Assembly (NCBI GenBank): GCA_014729955.1
Contig: WJJA01000529.1
Coordinates: forward strand, 1-12,969
Length of the DNA: 12,969 nucleotides
Origin: a bacterium
GTDB lineage: Bacteria > Electryoneota > Electryoneia > Electryoneales > Electryoneaceae
Reading direction: 5' to 3'
The number at the start of each line of letters is the position of its first letter. Positions within the stretch are counted from its first letter, which is position 1. The position numbers and the translations under genes are program-made. Of the stretch, positions 1 through 6,527 are shown piece by piece. The notes below the pieces were generated by a model. It saw nothing but the letters and a program-made list of their open reading frames with translations. It was not told the DNA's origin and ran no database searches.

Positions 1-658
1 AGTGGATGCTTTCCTGGAAGCCGACAAGGTTCGCCTGCACTACATAGGCGCTGACAGCCTTGGCGGCGCTCCGATTGAAGGTGCGCCATACACGAGTGTT
101 GTCGCTGACGTCATCGCGGCTGACTCCACGTGTCGGCGATGCGGTCGCCGCAAGGATCATTTCGGCGCCGTCCCAGCCCAGCAACTGGGTTGTCATCGGG
201 TGCCACATGTCGTTGCAGACCAACACCCCCAGGCGACCCAAACGGCTGTCAAAGGCATGGATGCGGTCGCCCTCCGCGAAAAAGCGCTTCTCTTCAAACA
301 TGCCGTAGTTCGGCAGATACACCTTGCGGTGTCGATGGATCACCTCACCGTCCTCGAACACCAGCGCGCTGTTGTAATAAAAATGATCGGAGGTGACCTC
401 GGCCATGCCGACGATCACGGTCATTTCACGCGAGAGACTGCGAAAGGGATCGAGGAAGCTGTCTTCGGGGCGCAGGGCGACTTCGAACACCGCATCGCGC
501 AGCATGTATCCGGACAGTGCCAGTTCGCCGGTGACAAGTATCTTCGCACCCTGCTTGCGCGCTTCATCCGCGTCGGCAAGTATCCGGTCACGATTCGTTT
601 TCAGGTCGGCAATTGCGGGATTGAACTGCGTCACCGCAAGAATAAAGGCGTCCTTCAT
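1..658 (-). CDS. Nitrilase-superfamily carbon-nitrogen hydrolase (C-terminus beyond window)
   Basis: The first 219 residues of a nitrilase-fold amidohydrolase are present; the 3' end lies outside the window. The family hydrolyses non-peptide C-N bonds with a Glu-Lys-Cys triad, and all three are visible: Glu45 in GELALSGY, Lys112 in HRHRKVYLPNYG and Cys148 in GVLVCNDMWHP. The stretch 'RKVYLPNYGMFEEKRFF' resembles the glutaminase-type branch that includes the amidase domain of NAD synthetases, but a fused synthetase cannot be tested because the C-terminus is missing. Start chosen at 658: the protein opens MKDAFILAVTQFNP, the expected first beta-strand of the fold. There is no strong Shine-Dalgarno. 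It lies 480 nt downstream of the acyltransferase pair on the same strand, with its own possible promoter, so it is probably a separate unit. Substrate not predictable. Confidence 0.9.
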   Translation of the reverse strand, partial: MKDAFILAVTQFNPAIADLKTNRDRILADADEARKQGAKILVTGELALSGYMLRDAVFEVALRPEDSFLDPFRSLSREMTVIVGMAEVTSDHFYYNSALVFEDGEVIHRHRKVYLPNYGMFEEKRFFAEGDRIHAFDSRLGRLGVLVCNDMWHPMTTQLLGWDGAEMILAATASPTRGVSRDDVSDNTRVWRTFNRSAAKAVSAYVVQANLVGFQESIH

Positions 659-726
659 GGGTCGTCGATCCGTTTCGTTGTATCGGGCCGATCATGTCCA
701 TGAATTCCATTGCGACCCGCATGCTG

Positions 727-756
727 ATTGTAGGGTGACGGACGCTGTCAATGCAA
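727..756 (-). promoter_or_regulatory. Possible sigma70-like promoter for the nitrilase gene
   Basis: On the minus strand, TTGCAT (751-756) is followed after 18 nt by TACAAT (727-732), a five-of-six match to the -10 consensus. Initiation near 720 would give a leader of about 60 nt to the ATG at 658. The -35 matches only its first three bases, so this is a candidate. Confidence 0.35.
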
Positions 757-901
757 GACGACTGTGAAGGGCTGCGGAAAAACGGGTGCCTGCACAGACC
801 GGAAATGATCTTCAAGATGGGTGTTTGGTCTTCGTCTCCGTCGGCAACGCTGACGGACCCGGTTCGCACTGCAAGCCGTACAACGTGTTATCCCACCAAG
901 G

Positions 902-976
902 AAGCCGGCGGGCAGGCCCGCCAAGAAATCCGCCGGGCAAGCCCGGCAAGAATGCGAGAGGGCAAGCCCGGCGCAA
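902..976. repeat. Three tandem 25-bp repeats with a palindromic core
   Basis: Units at 902-926, 927-951 and 952-976. Each carries the core GGGCAAGCCC (GGGCAGGCCC in unit 1), with centres exactly 25 bp apart (914.5, 939.5, 964.5). In unit 1 the palindrome extends to GGCGGGC/GCCCGCC (907-922) and in unit 2 to GCCGGGC/GCCCGGC (932-947); unit 3 keeps only the inner four pairs. AAGA closes units 1 and 2. Possible roles include end-of-operon processing or termination signals for the acyltransferase genes or a protein-binding array; sequence alone does not decide. Confidence 0.8.
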
Positions 977-988
977 CAGGCCGTCTCA

Positions 989-1005
989 AAAGGTGTCACG
1001 CCTTT
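989..1005 (-). terminator. Weak hairpin with short T-run, possible terminator of the acyltransferase operon
   Basis: Read on the minus strand, AAAGG and CCTTT form a 5-bp stem with a 7-nt loop, and the right arm runs into TTTTG. It lies about 130 nt past the stop codon at 1138. The stem is short, so this is a tentative call. Confidence 0.25.
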
Positions 1006-1137
1006 GCAAGCCGGTATCCAGCGTCTTTATAAAGACAATAATATCTGTTGTTTGTGATTGAGATCCGGAACGATGATCATCCCCGCAATACCATTCTGCG
1101 ACAGCCTGGAAAGCCGCGCCCTCACGCCGGCGACCAA

Positions 1138-2046
1138 TCAGGCCAGTGCCGCTGTAATCATGGTCGACAGCAGCACACCGGCGTCGCCGTCCGCCCGGCC
1201 CGGGATTGCCACCGGCAGTTTACCACCGAGCAGGGTGACACCGGCACGACCGCCGCAGAGCAGAGCCATCGCCTGGTAGACGCCGCGTGAAATGGTCAGC
1301 GTCGGGCCGACCAGGATATCCGCACGACCCGGCACTTCTCCCGGCACCTTCTTCTTCTCTGCGGCGGTACGGTTGATCGCGACGTCCATGCTCAACGGAC
1401 CGTGCATGTGCGCGCCCTGCACCTGTGCTTTCGATGCCGCCTCCTCCGCCTCCACGGTCACCGGCATGCCCGGATTGGTCGCCTCCACGGCCGCCAGGAA
1501 CGCGACACGCGGTTCGTCGACACTCAGCGCTTGTACCGTCACCGCTGCCTGTTCGGCGATCCAGGCCTTCTCCTCGACCGTCGGGGCCTGTTTCACCGCA
1601 ACGTCACCCACGAAGAGGAGACGGGGGAACTCCGGCAGCGCCACCGCTGCGAGGCCCATCAGCGGCTGATGTTCCGGAAACAGGTCGCCGCCCGCCGCCT
1701 GCAGGAGAGGGACCGCCTCTTCCGCAACATGGGGGCTGAAGCCGAGCGCATCGAGCTTCGCTTTGTCCGCCAGGTCCAGCGCCGCCGCAGTCTGTTCCTC
1801 AAGTGTGTCGGCTTCTACCGCTTCATAGCTGCCTTCCTCCAGGGTCGCACCCTTTACCGTCGTCTCGATGTTGTCCGCCGAACCGACCAGGATCGGGAAA
1901 AGCCAACCATCCCGCACCATCGATCCCAGCGACATCATGCGGTGCTGGTCGTGCTGAGTGAAGAGAATGCCCATGCGTACCGGACCACGCTCCCTGACAC
2001 GTGATTGCAGGGCGGTTTCGATTGCTGTCAGACGCTCGTCGCTCAT
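1138..2046 (-). CDS. Divergent phosphate acyltransferase (Ptb-type) paralogue
   Basis: 302 residues, the usual length of phosphate butyryltransferases, which interconvert acyl-CoA plus phosphate and acyl-phosphate plus CoA. Homology is clear in the middle: 'TVEEKAWIAEQA' (156-167), 'AFLAAVEATNPGMPVT' (182-197), and 'HGPLSMDVAIN' (215-225). Motifs kept by the upstream gene are missing: there is no VMKG, the IEEGN segment reads GPTLTISRG (247-255), and the SRxD motif near the C-terminus reads PGRAD (282-286), with Gly for Ser and Arg284 retained. In phosphotransacetylases this Ser-Arg pair belongs to the active site, so altered activity or a regulatory/partner role is plausible. Its ATG at 2046 overlaps the stop of the neighbouring gene in neither direction but its own start codon shares ATGA with that gene's stop, behind a strong GGGAGGAGAA site, implying translational coupling. 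Confidence 0.85.
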   Translation of the reverse strand: MSDERLTAIETALQSRVRERGPVRMGILFTQHDQHRMMSLGSMVRDGWLFPILVGSADNIETTVKGATLEEGSYEAVEADTLEEQTAAALDLADKAKLDALGFSPHVAEEAVPLLQAAGGDLFPEHQPLMGLAAVALPEFPRLLFVGDVAVKQAPTVEEKAWIAEQAAVTVQALSVDEPRVAFLAAVEATNPGMPVTVEAEEAASKAQVQGAHMHGPLSMDVAINRTAAEKKKVPGEVPGRADILVGPTLTISRGVYQAMALLCGGRAGVTLLGGKLPVAIPGRADGDAGVLLSTMITAALA

Positions 2047-3035
2047 CGTTCTCCTCCCATCTCCGGCATCGCGGGCAGGCTGTCAAAGCCGCGCCGGTCG
2101 AAGTCCGCCAGGCAGACCGCCAACGCCACGGAAGACTTCTTGTTGATCATGGTGTCGCTGCGTGAAACCAGGCTGATCGGCACCTTCGCCCCGGCGATCA
2201 CGCCCATGAAGATCGCACCGCCGAACTGGATCAATGTCTTGGCGACGATATTGCCTTCCTCGATCGAATTCACCAGCAGAATATCCGCCTGTCCCGCCAC
2301 GTCTGGCGCGTACGGAATCCCGAGCGAGGTGGGATCGGTCACCGCCAGGTCAAGCGGCATGGGGCCGTCGATGGTGAGAAATGCGCCCCAGTGTTCCCGC
2401 GCCAGTTCGATCAAGCGGCGGTTGTCGTCGGCGTGGGGACCGTCATCGCGCCGCTCGCTTGCGCCGAATACCGCCACACGCGGCTTCATGATCCCGACCG
2501 CACGCATCACGCGCACACCGTTGGCGAGAATCACGATTTTCTGTTCCAGGGTGGGCTGGATCAAGGTGCCGCCGTCGGTGATGTTCAACAGCTTGCCGTG
2601 CGCCGGCACATACAGGGCCGCGCTGTGAGACACCAGTTCCCGGTCGCGCAGGCCGTGCTCATGCTTGAGCAGGGTTTTCAGAAGCACCGAAGTCTTCAGG
2701 TACCCTTTCATGACCACATCTGCTTCTCCGGCGGCGGCGAGTTGCGCAGATTTCAGCGCCGCCTCTTCATGCGTTTCGACGGCGATCAACTCAAAGGTGT
2801 CACGCGGCACTTCAGCGTTGTCAAGCGCCTGCTCGACTTTTTCCCGGTCACCGATCAGGACAGCATCCGCAATGCCCTCCTGTTTGCAGGCGTACAGCGC
2901 GGCAAGGACATCGTCCTCTTCGGCCGCGGCGACGGCCACACGCGCCAGCCCGCGCGCCTCTCCGATACGACGAGCCCGCTCGATCACCTGTTCATGGTTG
3001 ACCAGCGGGTTTTCAAGGAACGGAAGGTCTCCCAT
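2043..3035 (-). CDS. ptb: Phosphate butyryltransferase-like phosphate acyltransferase
   Basis: 330 residues, with the motif set of phosphate butyryl/acyltransferases: VMKG (108-111), GPMPLD (224-229), ADILLVNSIEEGN (250-262), and GAKVPISLVSRSD (282-294), with the Ser-Arg pair at 291-292. The expected reaction is acyl-CoA plus phosphate to acyl-phosphate plus CoA in the cytoplasm. The start at 3035 is preferred over an ATG 75 nt upstream because GGAGAGGGAGAA lies about 8 nt ahead and the longer N-terminus looks unlike the family. It is the first gene of a two-gene operon with a divergent paralogue, overlapping by ATGA (2043-2046). No butyrate or acetate kinase gene, the usual partner, is in the window. 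Acyl-chain specificity cannot be read from sequence; the symbol reflects family membership only. Confidence 0.88.
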   Translation of the reverse strand: MGDLPFLENPLVNHEQVIERARRIGEARGLARVAVAAAEEDDVLAALYACKQEGIADAVLIGDREKVEQALDNAEVPRDTFELIAVETHEEAALKSAQLAAAGEADVVMKGYLKTSVLLKTLLKHEHGLRDRELVSHSAALYVPAHGKLLNITDGGTLIQPTLEQKIVILANGVRVMRAVGIMKPRVAVFGASERRDDGPHADDNRRLIELAREHWGAFLTIDGPMPLDLAVTDPTSLGIPYAPDVAGQADILLVNSIEEGNIVAKTLIQFGGAIFMGVIAGAKVPISLVSRSDTMINKKSSVALAVCLADFDRRGFDSLPAMPEMGGER

Positions 3036-3335
3036 CGGGTCGTTCTCCCTCTCCGGTTGCACTTGTTGACGTTTCACGGGAAAGTGCATGCCTCTGCGCA
3101 GCAAGATCAAGCCGGCCGGGAGCCTCTTCCGGGTCGCGTTTCAGGCGACCCTGCAGCCGAGTCGACGGCAAGCTTCCCAGGCGGCGGGAGGCTCTACAGT
3201 TGCGCGGAACTGTTAGGATTGCCTATCATGTCGTGTGAGGTTGACAGTGGGGGAACCTTTTGACTGGATTGCGCCGTCGCGGTATGCCTGCCGACCTGTA
3301 ACAGTACTCACCTTCATTGCGACCCGAGGACCATC
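3036..3335. other. Divergent intergenic region between the acyltransferase and monooxygenase genes
   Basis: No gene seen. It holds a 7-bp hairpin GGGTCGC/GCGACCC (3131-3137 with 3145-3151) in the acyltransferase leader and the inverted repeat ACAGTT-N6-AACTGT (3196-3213). Promoters for both directions should lie here, but none matches the consensus convincingly; TTGACA at 3241 lacks a good -10 partner. Confidence 0.55.
3196..3213. promoter_or_regulatory. Inverted repeat, possible operator
   Basis: ACAGTT (3196-3201) and AACTGT (3208-3213) form a perfect 6-bp inverted repeat with a 6-nt spacer between two divergent genes. Size and spacing suit a dimeric repressor, but a 6+6 repeat is not rare by chance. 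Confidence 0.25.
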
Positions 3336-3656
3336 ATGTTTGTTGCCATGAACCGTATATCGTGTCAGCCTGATTACGTTGAACGTTTTGAGGAATTGTT
3401 CCGTAATCGTGCACGGCAGGTCGATACGCTCCCCGGATTCATACAGGCAAAGATTCTGCGCCCCCTGAAAGACGATCAGCCGTATATCGTGATGACCATG
3501 TGGGAGGCGAAAGAGCATTTCGATGCCTGGCTGAAAACGGAGGCATTCCGTGAAGGACATCGACGGGGGTTCGAGGATATGCGCCGCGCTCGCGAGGAGG
3601 GACGAACCCCGCCCATGTCCAGCACGATGGAAGAATACGAGGTCTTCGCGGAATAG
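3336..3656 (+). CDS. Antibiotic-biosynthesis-monooxygenase fold protein, heme-degrading (IsdG/HmoA-like)
   Basis: 106 residues; a single ferredoxin-like ABM domain of the size of IsdG, IsdI and HmoA, which cleave heme and release iron. The three residues known to matter in IsdG (an N-terminal Asn, a Trp and a His) have counterparts here: Asn6 in FVAMNRI, Trp65 in HFDAWLKTEAF and His75 in FREGH, with the Trp-to-His spacing of ten that I recall for IsdG. The final 20 residues (RTPPMSSTMEEYEVFAE) are an acidic tail beyond the core. Start at 3336 has GAGGA seven bases upstream; Met5 is a weaker alternative. Monocistronic by spacing. A generic ABM-domain protein acting on another substrate cannot be excluded, since no heme uptake gene is adjacent. 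Confidence 0.82.
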   Translation: MFVAMNRISCQPDYVERFEELFRNRARQVDTLPGFIQAKILRPLKDDQPYIVMTMWEAKEHFDAWLKTEAFREGHRRGFEDMRRAREEGRTPPMSSTMEEYEVFAE

Positions 3657-3977
3657 ACGGGGACCGGAACCGCCGACCGGACATTGTCCGAAAAGAGTGT
3701 CTCATCTTTTGTGGACCGAGAGACGGATGGTGCGGGCATACAATACAAGACCTATATTAAAACGATTGTGTGATGATCACTTCTCGAGTTCTGTTCGAAA
3801 GGCTGCATGTTTAAGCTTGCACTCCACATGGATCTTGCGAGGTAAGGGCGACGAGGTCTTGAAACTTCTGACTTCGATACAGCCCTCTCGTTTTGATCCC
3901 TTTCCTTTCGCCGCCGGTGCACGGTACCGGTGGAATCGAACACGTATGATGTTGAAACGCATGTGGAGTGCACGACC
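3657..3977 (+). other. Long rsgA leader / intergenic region without a gene
   Basis: No protein gene supported. AT-rich -10-like strings TACAAT (3739-3744) and TATATT (3753-3758) lack a good -35. There is an odd palindrome GTGATGATCAC (3770-3780) and a set of nested complementary segments at 3818-3972, described separately. Confidence 0.5.
3818..3972 (+). promoter_or_regulatory. Candidate structured rsgA leader that can mask the Shine-Dalgarno
   Basis: TGCACTCCACATG (3818-3830) is perfectly complementary to CATGTGGAGTGCA (3960-3972), a 13-bp closing stem. The 3' arm contains GGAG (3965-3968), the Shine-Dalgarno of rsgA whose ATG is at 3978, so pairing would hide the ribosome site. Inside the stem are GGATC/GATCC (3830-3834 with 3895-3899), ACGAG/CTCGT (3851-3855 with 3887-3891) and an 8-bp hairpin CCGCCGGT/ACCGGTGG (3911-3918 with 3926-3933, one G-U). 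No known riboswitch class recognised. A promoter upstream of 3818 is required and only weakly indicated. Confidence 0.4.
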
Positions 3978-5048
3978 ATGTGTACATTGTCCGACCTGGG
4001 GTTTTCCTCATTTTTTGAAGCACAGGTAGCAGACCGCCCGATCGAACCGGCATGTACGGCACGGATCGCCGCGGAGCACCGGAACGAATACGACATTCTC
4101 ACCGTCAATGGCGCGGCCAAAGCCTCTCTTCCCGGACGAGGGTTTGCGGAGAGCGACCACGACTCTCTGCCGAAAGTCGGCGACTGGGTGGTGCTGCAGG
4201 CGCCCGGTTCGCACACGAGCATTGAGCGAGTTCTTACACGACGAACCGCGCTCACTCGCGGGGCTGCCGGCAGGGCATCCAGTCAGCAGATCCTGGCAGC
4301 CAATGTCGATGTCGTCTTCATTGTCGCCGGTCTGGATGCATCATTCAACCCGAACCGTATCGAACGATACCTTTCCCTTGTGTGGGCCGGAGGTGCGACA
4401 CCGACCGTGGTCCTGAACAAGGCCGACCTGGCAGACAATCCCCTTGAAGTACAACTGGAAGCTGAAGGGCATTGTCCCGGCGTTGAGGTCATCATCGCAA
4501 GCTCGGAAACGTCGGAAGGTATCGACCGCATCCGTGCCATGCTCGAGGCGGGCATCACGGGGGCGTTCATCGGACCGTCCGGTGTCGGTAAATCAACCTT
4601 GATCAACGCCTTGACCGGTGAAGCACAGATGGACACCGGTGAAGTGCGTGCCGCCGACAAGAAAGGGCGCCATACCACGGCGCATCGGCAATTGATTCTC
4701 CTGCCCGACCGCGGCCTGGTGATCGACACCCCCGGCCTGCGTGAGTTGCAGCTTACCGAAAGCGAAGGGATTGCATCGGTCTTTCCCGAAATCGAATCCC
4801 TCGCGGAACAGTGCCGCTTCCGCGACTGCCGTCACCAGTCCGAACCGGGCTGCGCGGTCAAGCAGGCGGTCAAGGAGGGCTCCGTGGACCGTGAACGATA
4901 CGAGCATTACCTGAAGCTGCAACATGATGCCGCATCCTTCGAACTCCGTCAGAATGAAAGGCTGCGCCGGCAAACCGAGCGAAGCCGGGGTAAGCTCACT
5001 CGTGAAGGGCAAATGATCCGACGGATGAAAGGAAACCGTTCGCGGTAA
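3978..5048 (+). CDS. rsgA: Ribosome small-subunit-dependent GTPase RsgA (YjeQ)
   Basis: 356 residues, full length for RsgA, a cytoplasmic GTPase that checks late maturation of the 30S subunit near the decoding centre. Domains in order: OB-fold (about 35-95, with KVGDWVVL at 66-73); a circularly permuted GTPase with G4 NKAD (147-150) before G1 GPSGVGKST (199-207), G2 at RHTTAHRQ (231-238) and G3 DTPG (250-253); then a zinc-binding segment C279-x4-C284-x-H286-x5-C292 and a basic C-terminal helix. The start at 3978 has GGAG nine bases upstream; an in-frame ATG 48 nt earlier would place the inverted-repeat arm inside the gene and adds residues the family lacks. It is a single-gene unit ended by the hairpin at 5074-5118. 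Confidence 0.97.
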   Translation: MCTLSDLGFSSFFEAQVADRPIEPACTARIAAEHRNEYDILTVNGAAKASLPGRGFAESDHDSLPKVGDWVVLQAPGSHTSIERVLTRRTALTRGAAGRASSQQILAANVDVVFIVAGLDASFNPNRIERYLSLVWAGGATPTVVLNKADLADNPLEVQLEAEGHCPGVEVIIASSETSEGIDRIRAMLEAGITGAFIGPSGVGKSTLINALTGEAQMDTGEVRAADKKGRHTTAHRQLILLPDRGLVIDTPGLRELQLTESEGIASVFPEIESLAEQCRFRDCRHQSEPGCAVKQAVKEGSVDRERYEHYLKLQHDAASFELRQNERLRRQTERSRGKLTREGQMIRRMKGNRSR

Positions 5049-5073
5049 CGTTGTGAACGGCGGGGCACCGAGG

Positions 5074-5118
5074 AAACACAGAACAGACCCCTGTCGTATC
5101 GGGGTCTGTTCTGTGTTT
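5074..5118 (+). terminator. Strong hairpin terminator after rsgA
   Basis: AAACACAGAACAGACCCC (5074-5091) and its perfect complement (5101-5118) form an 18-bp stem with a 9-nt loop, 26 nt after the rsgA stop. The 3' arm ends in only three Ts, so termination may rest on the long stem. It may also block transcription from the other side. Confidence 0.8.
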
Positions 5119-5167
5119 CGGATTGAGCGACGAAGCGCAGACATCCACAGCCGGCTCTCATGTTGAA

Positions 5168-5205
5168 CTTTCAATATTGACTGAAAGTATAGAATGTTCT
5201 ATCTT
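5168..5205 (+). promoter_or_regulatory. Promoter with overlapping palindromes for the regulator/ABC operon
   Basis: TTGACT (5177-5182), 17-nt spacer, TATCTT (5200-5205): a good sigma70-like promoter. ACTTTC/GAAAGT (5168-5173 with 5183-5188) flank the -35 box, and ATAGAA-TG-TTCTAT (5189-5202) is a perfect 14-bp palindrome filling the spacer and entering the -10. The placement suits repressor binding, most simply autorepression by the GbsR/MarR-type product of the first gene. Confidence 0.6.
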
Positions 5206-5271
5206 TCCATTGTGCATTGAAGATGGAGCGCTGAAAAAGAGTCATACCCACATGAGTGGAGATACGATTCC

Positions 5272-5826
5272 ATGAATGATGAGCCGGAACCGACCAACCC
5301 TACGGAAGATCCAAACGGGCAGCAGGCTGTCCACAGCGAGGAGTTCGAGCGCAGGCAGGCAGAGTATCTCGAAAAGCTGGCGATGCGTTTTGAAACCCTG
5401 GGTTTTACCGGGCATACGGCACGGGCGTTTGCGTGGTTTCTGATCTGCGACCCGCCGGAACAGACCGCCGAGGAACTGGGCGAAGCGATCGGAGCGTCAC
5501 GAGGCGGAGTCAGCATGGCGACCAAGTGGCTCGAGCAGATGCGCCTGGTGGAGCGTGTCCGCAAACCCGGCGAGCGTGCGGTATACTGGAAGATTCGGCG
5601 CGGCGTCTGGTCCGACCTGATGCGACAGCGCATGGAGAACCTGAAGTACATGCTCGACACCGCGGACGAAGGCCTGGAGCTGTTTGAGGATCAACCGGCA
5701 TCCTTTACGAAACGGTTACGTGAAATGCGTAACATTTACGGCTTCTTCTACGAGGAGTTTCCCCGCCTGCTCGACCACTGGGAGCAGCGGTCCGACGCGG
5801 GCGACGATACGGGAGAGGGAAAATGA
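5272..5826 (+). CDS. GbsR/MarR-type winged-helix transcriptional regulator
   Basis: 184 residues. A charged N-terminal tail (1-22) precedes a helix and a winged helix-turn-helix at about 45-110: 'TAEELGEAIGASRGGVSMAT' (65-84) covers the turn and recognition helix, and 'VERVRKPGERAVYWKI' (93-108) is the wing. A long helical C-terminus (111-172) fits dimerisation. This matches the GbsR branch of MarR-like repressors; Bacillus GbsR senses choline, but ligands vary and none is inferable here. Start at 5272 has GGAG ten bases upstream. It is the promoter-proximal gene and overlaps the ABC ATPase by ATGA (5823-5826), so it almost certainly controls the transporter and itself through the palindromes in the promoter. 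Confidence 0.9.
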   Translation: MNDEPEPTNPTEDPNGQQAVHSEEFERRQAEYLEKLAMRFETLGFTGHTARAFAWFLICDPPEQTAEELGEAIGASRGGVSMATKWLEQMRLVERVRKPGERAVYWKIRRGVWSDLMRQRMENLKYMLDTADEGLELFEDQPASFTKRLREMRNIYGFFYEEFPRLLDHWEQRSDAGDDTGEGK

Positions 5827-6527
5827 CAACGGAAAACAACCTGGTCGTGCGGGTGCGGGATGTGGTGAAGACCTACCAGGACGGGCTGGTGCGTGCGTTG
5901 CGCGGCGTCTCGCTCGACATCCCGGCCGGTTCGTTCCTGACCCTGGCCGGCCCCTCCGGCAGCGGGAAGACCACCCTGCTGAACCTGATCGGCGCGCTGG
6001 ATGTTCCCACGGAAGGCACGATCACATTGATCGGACGCGACCTGGCGAGCCTGGACGAGAAGCAGAGCACGATTCTGCGACGGGAGAACATCGGCTTCAT
6101 CTTCCAGGACTTCAACCTGGTGCCGGTGTTAACCGCACGGGAAAACGTCGAGCTGCCGCTTGAGATCCTGTCGGGCTGGACCAAACAGAGCCGTCGCGAT
6201 GCTGCCATGGACATCCTGGACAAAGTGGGGATCGCGGACATGGCGAACCGTTTGCCGAAGGAGCTTTCCGGCGGCCAGCAGCAGCGTGTGGCAATCGCAC
6301 GGGCACTTGTAAAAAAACCCCCGATCGTGCTGGCGGACGAGCCGACCGCAAACCTGGACGGCAAAACCGGGGTGGCGGTGATCGATTTGATGAAGCGGAT
6401 GCGTGACGAGATCGGCACGGCCTTCATCACCTCGAGCCACGATCCCCGTGTGATCGAGCGCAGCGAGACCGATGTTCGCCTGATCGACGGGCAGATCAAC
6501 CCCGACGGTGGAGGAGCCATCGAATGA
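5823..6527 (+). CDS. ABC transporter ATPase, LolD/MacB type
   Basis: 234 residues, the usual size of the LolD/MacB/FtsE ATPase group that powers mechanotransmission or lipoprotein-release permeases from the cytoplasmic side. All nucleotide-binding motifs are intact: Walker A GPSGSGKTT (43-51), Q-loop Gln95 in GFIFQDFNLVP, signature LSGGQQQR (148-155), Walker B IVLADEPT (168-175), D-loop NLDG (177-180) and switch His206 in SSHDP. A GGGAGAGGGA ribosome site lies just upstream inside the regulator gene. Four-base overlaps with the genes on both sides show tight coupling. Its partners are the two FtsX-type permeases that follow. Confidence 0.97.
   Translation: MTTENNLVVRVRDVVKTYQDGLVRALRGVSLDIPAGSFLTLAGPSGSGKTTLLNLIGALDVPTEGTITLIGRDLASLDEKQSTILRRENIGFIFQDFNLVPVLTARENVELPLEILSGWTKQSRRDAAMDILDKVGIADMANRLPKELSGGQQQRVAIARALVKKPPIVLADEPTANLDGKTGVAVIDLMKRMRDEIGTAFITSSHDPRVIERSETDVRLIDGQINPDGGGAIE

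Larger units (their letters stand above)
659..1137. other. Gene-free interval between the nitrilase and acyltransferase genes
   Basis: Open frames here are short and have no recognisable domain or convincing ribosome site. The stretch holds the possible nitrilase promoter, three tandem 25-bp palindromic repeats (902-976), a small hairpin (989-1005) and a perfect 14-bp palindrome GTCTTTATAAAGAC at 1023-1036 in a locally AT-rich patch. Confidence 0.6.

Noticed and set aside
2..703. Long plus-strand open frame at the left edge
   Set aside because: It is the antisense shadow of the nitrilase gene; the minus strand gives an intact Glu-Lys-Cys triad and clear family motifs, the plus frame gives nothing recognisable.
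902..976. Tandem repeats considered as a CRISPR array
   Set aside because: Units are contiguous with no unique spacers, only 25 bp in period, and no cas gene is present.
3241..3269. TTGACA upstream of the monooxygenase gene as a promoter
   Set aside because: The bases at the -10 distance (CTGGAT) match only two of six consensus positions.
3928..3948. tRNA T-loop-like string (GTTCGATTCC) on the minus strand
   Set aside because: The bases around it do not form a T-stem, and no acceptor, anticodon or D arms can be drawn.
3681..3994. 11-bp direct repeat ACATTGTCCGA at 3681-3691 and 3984-3994 flanking the rsgA leader
   Set aside because: Repeats of 11 bp are expected by chance in a 13-kb window, and the second copy is explained by rsgA codons; it is not convincing as a target duplication.
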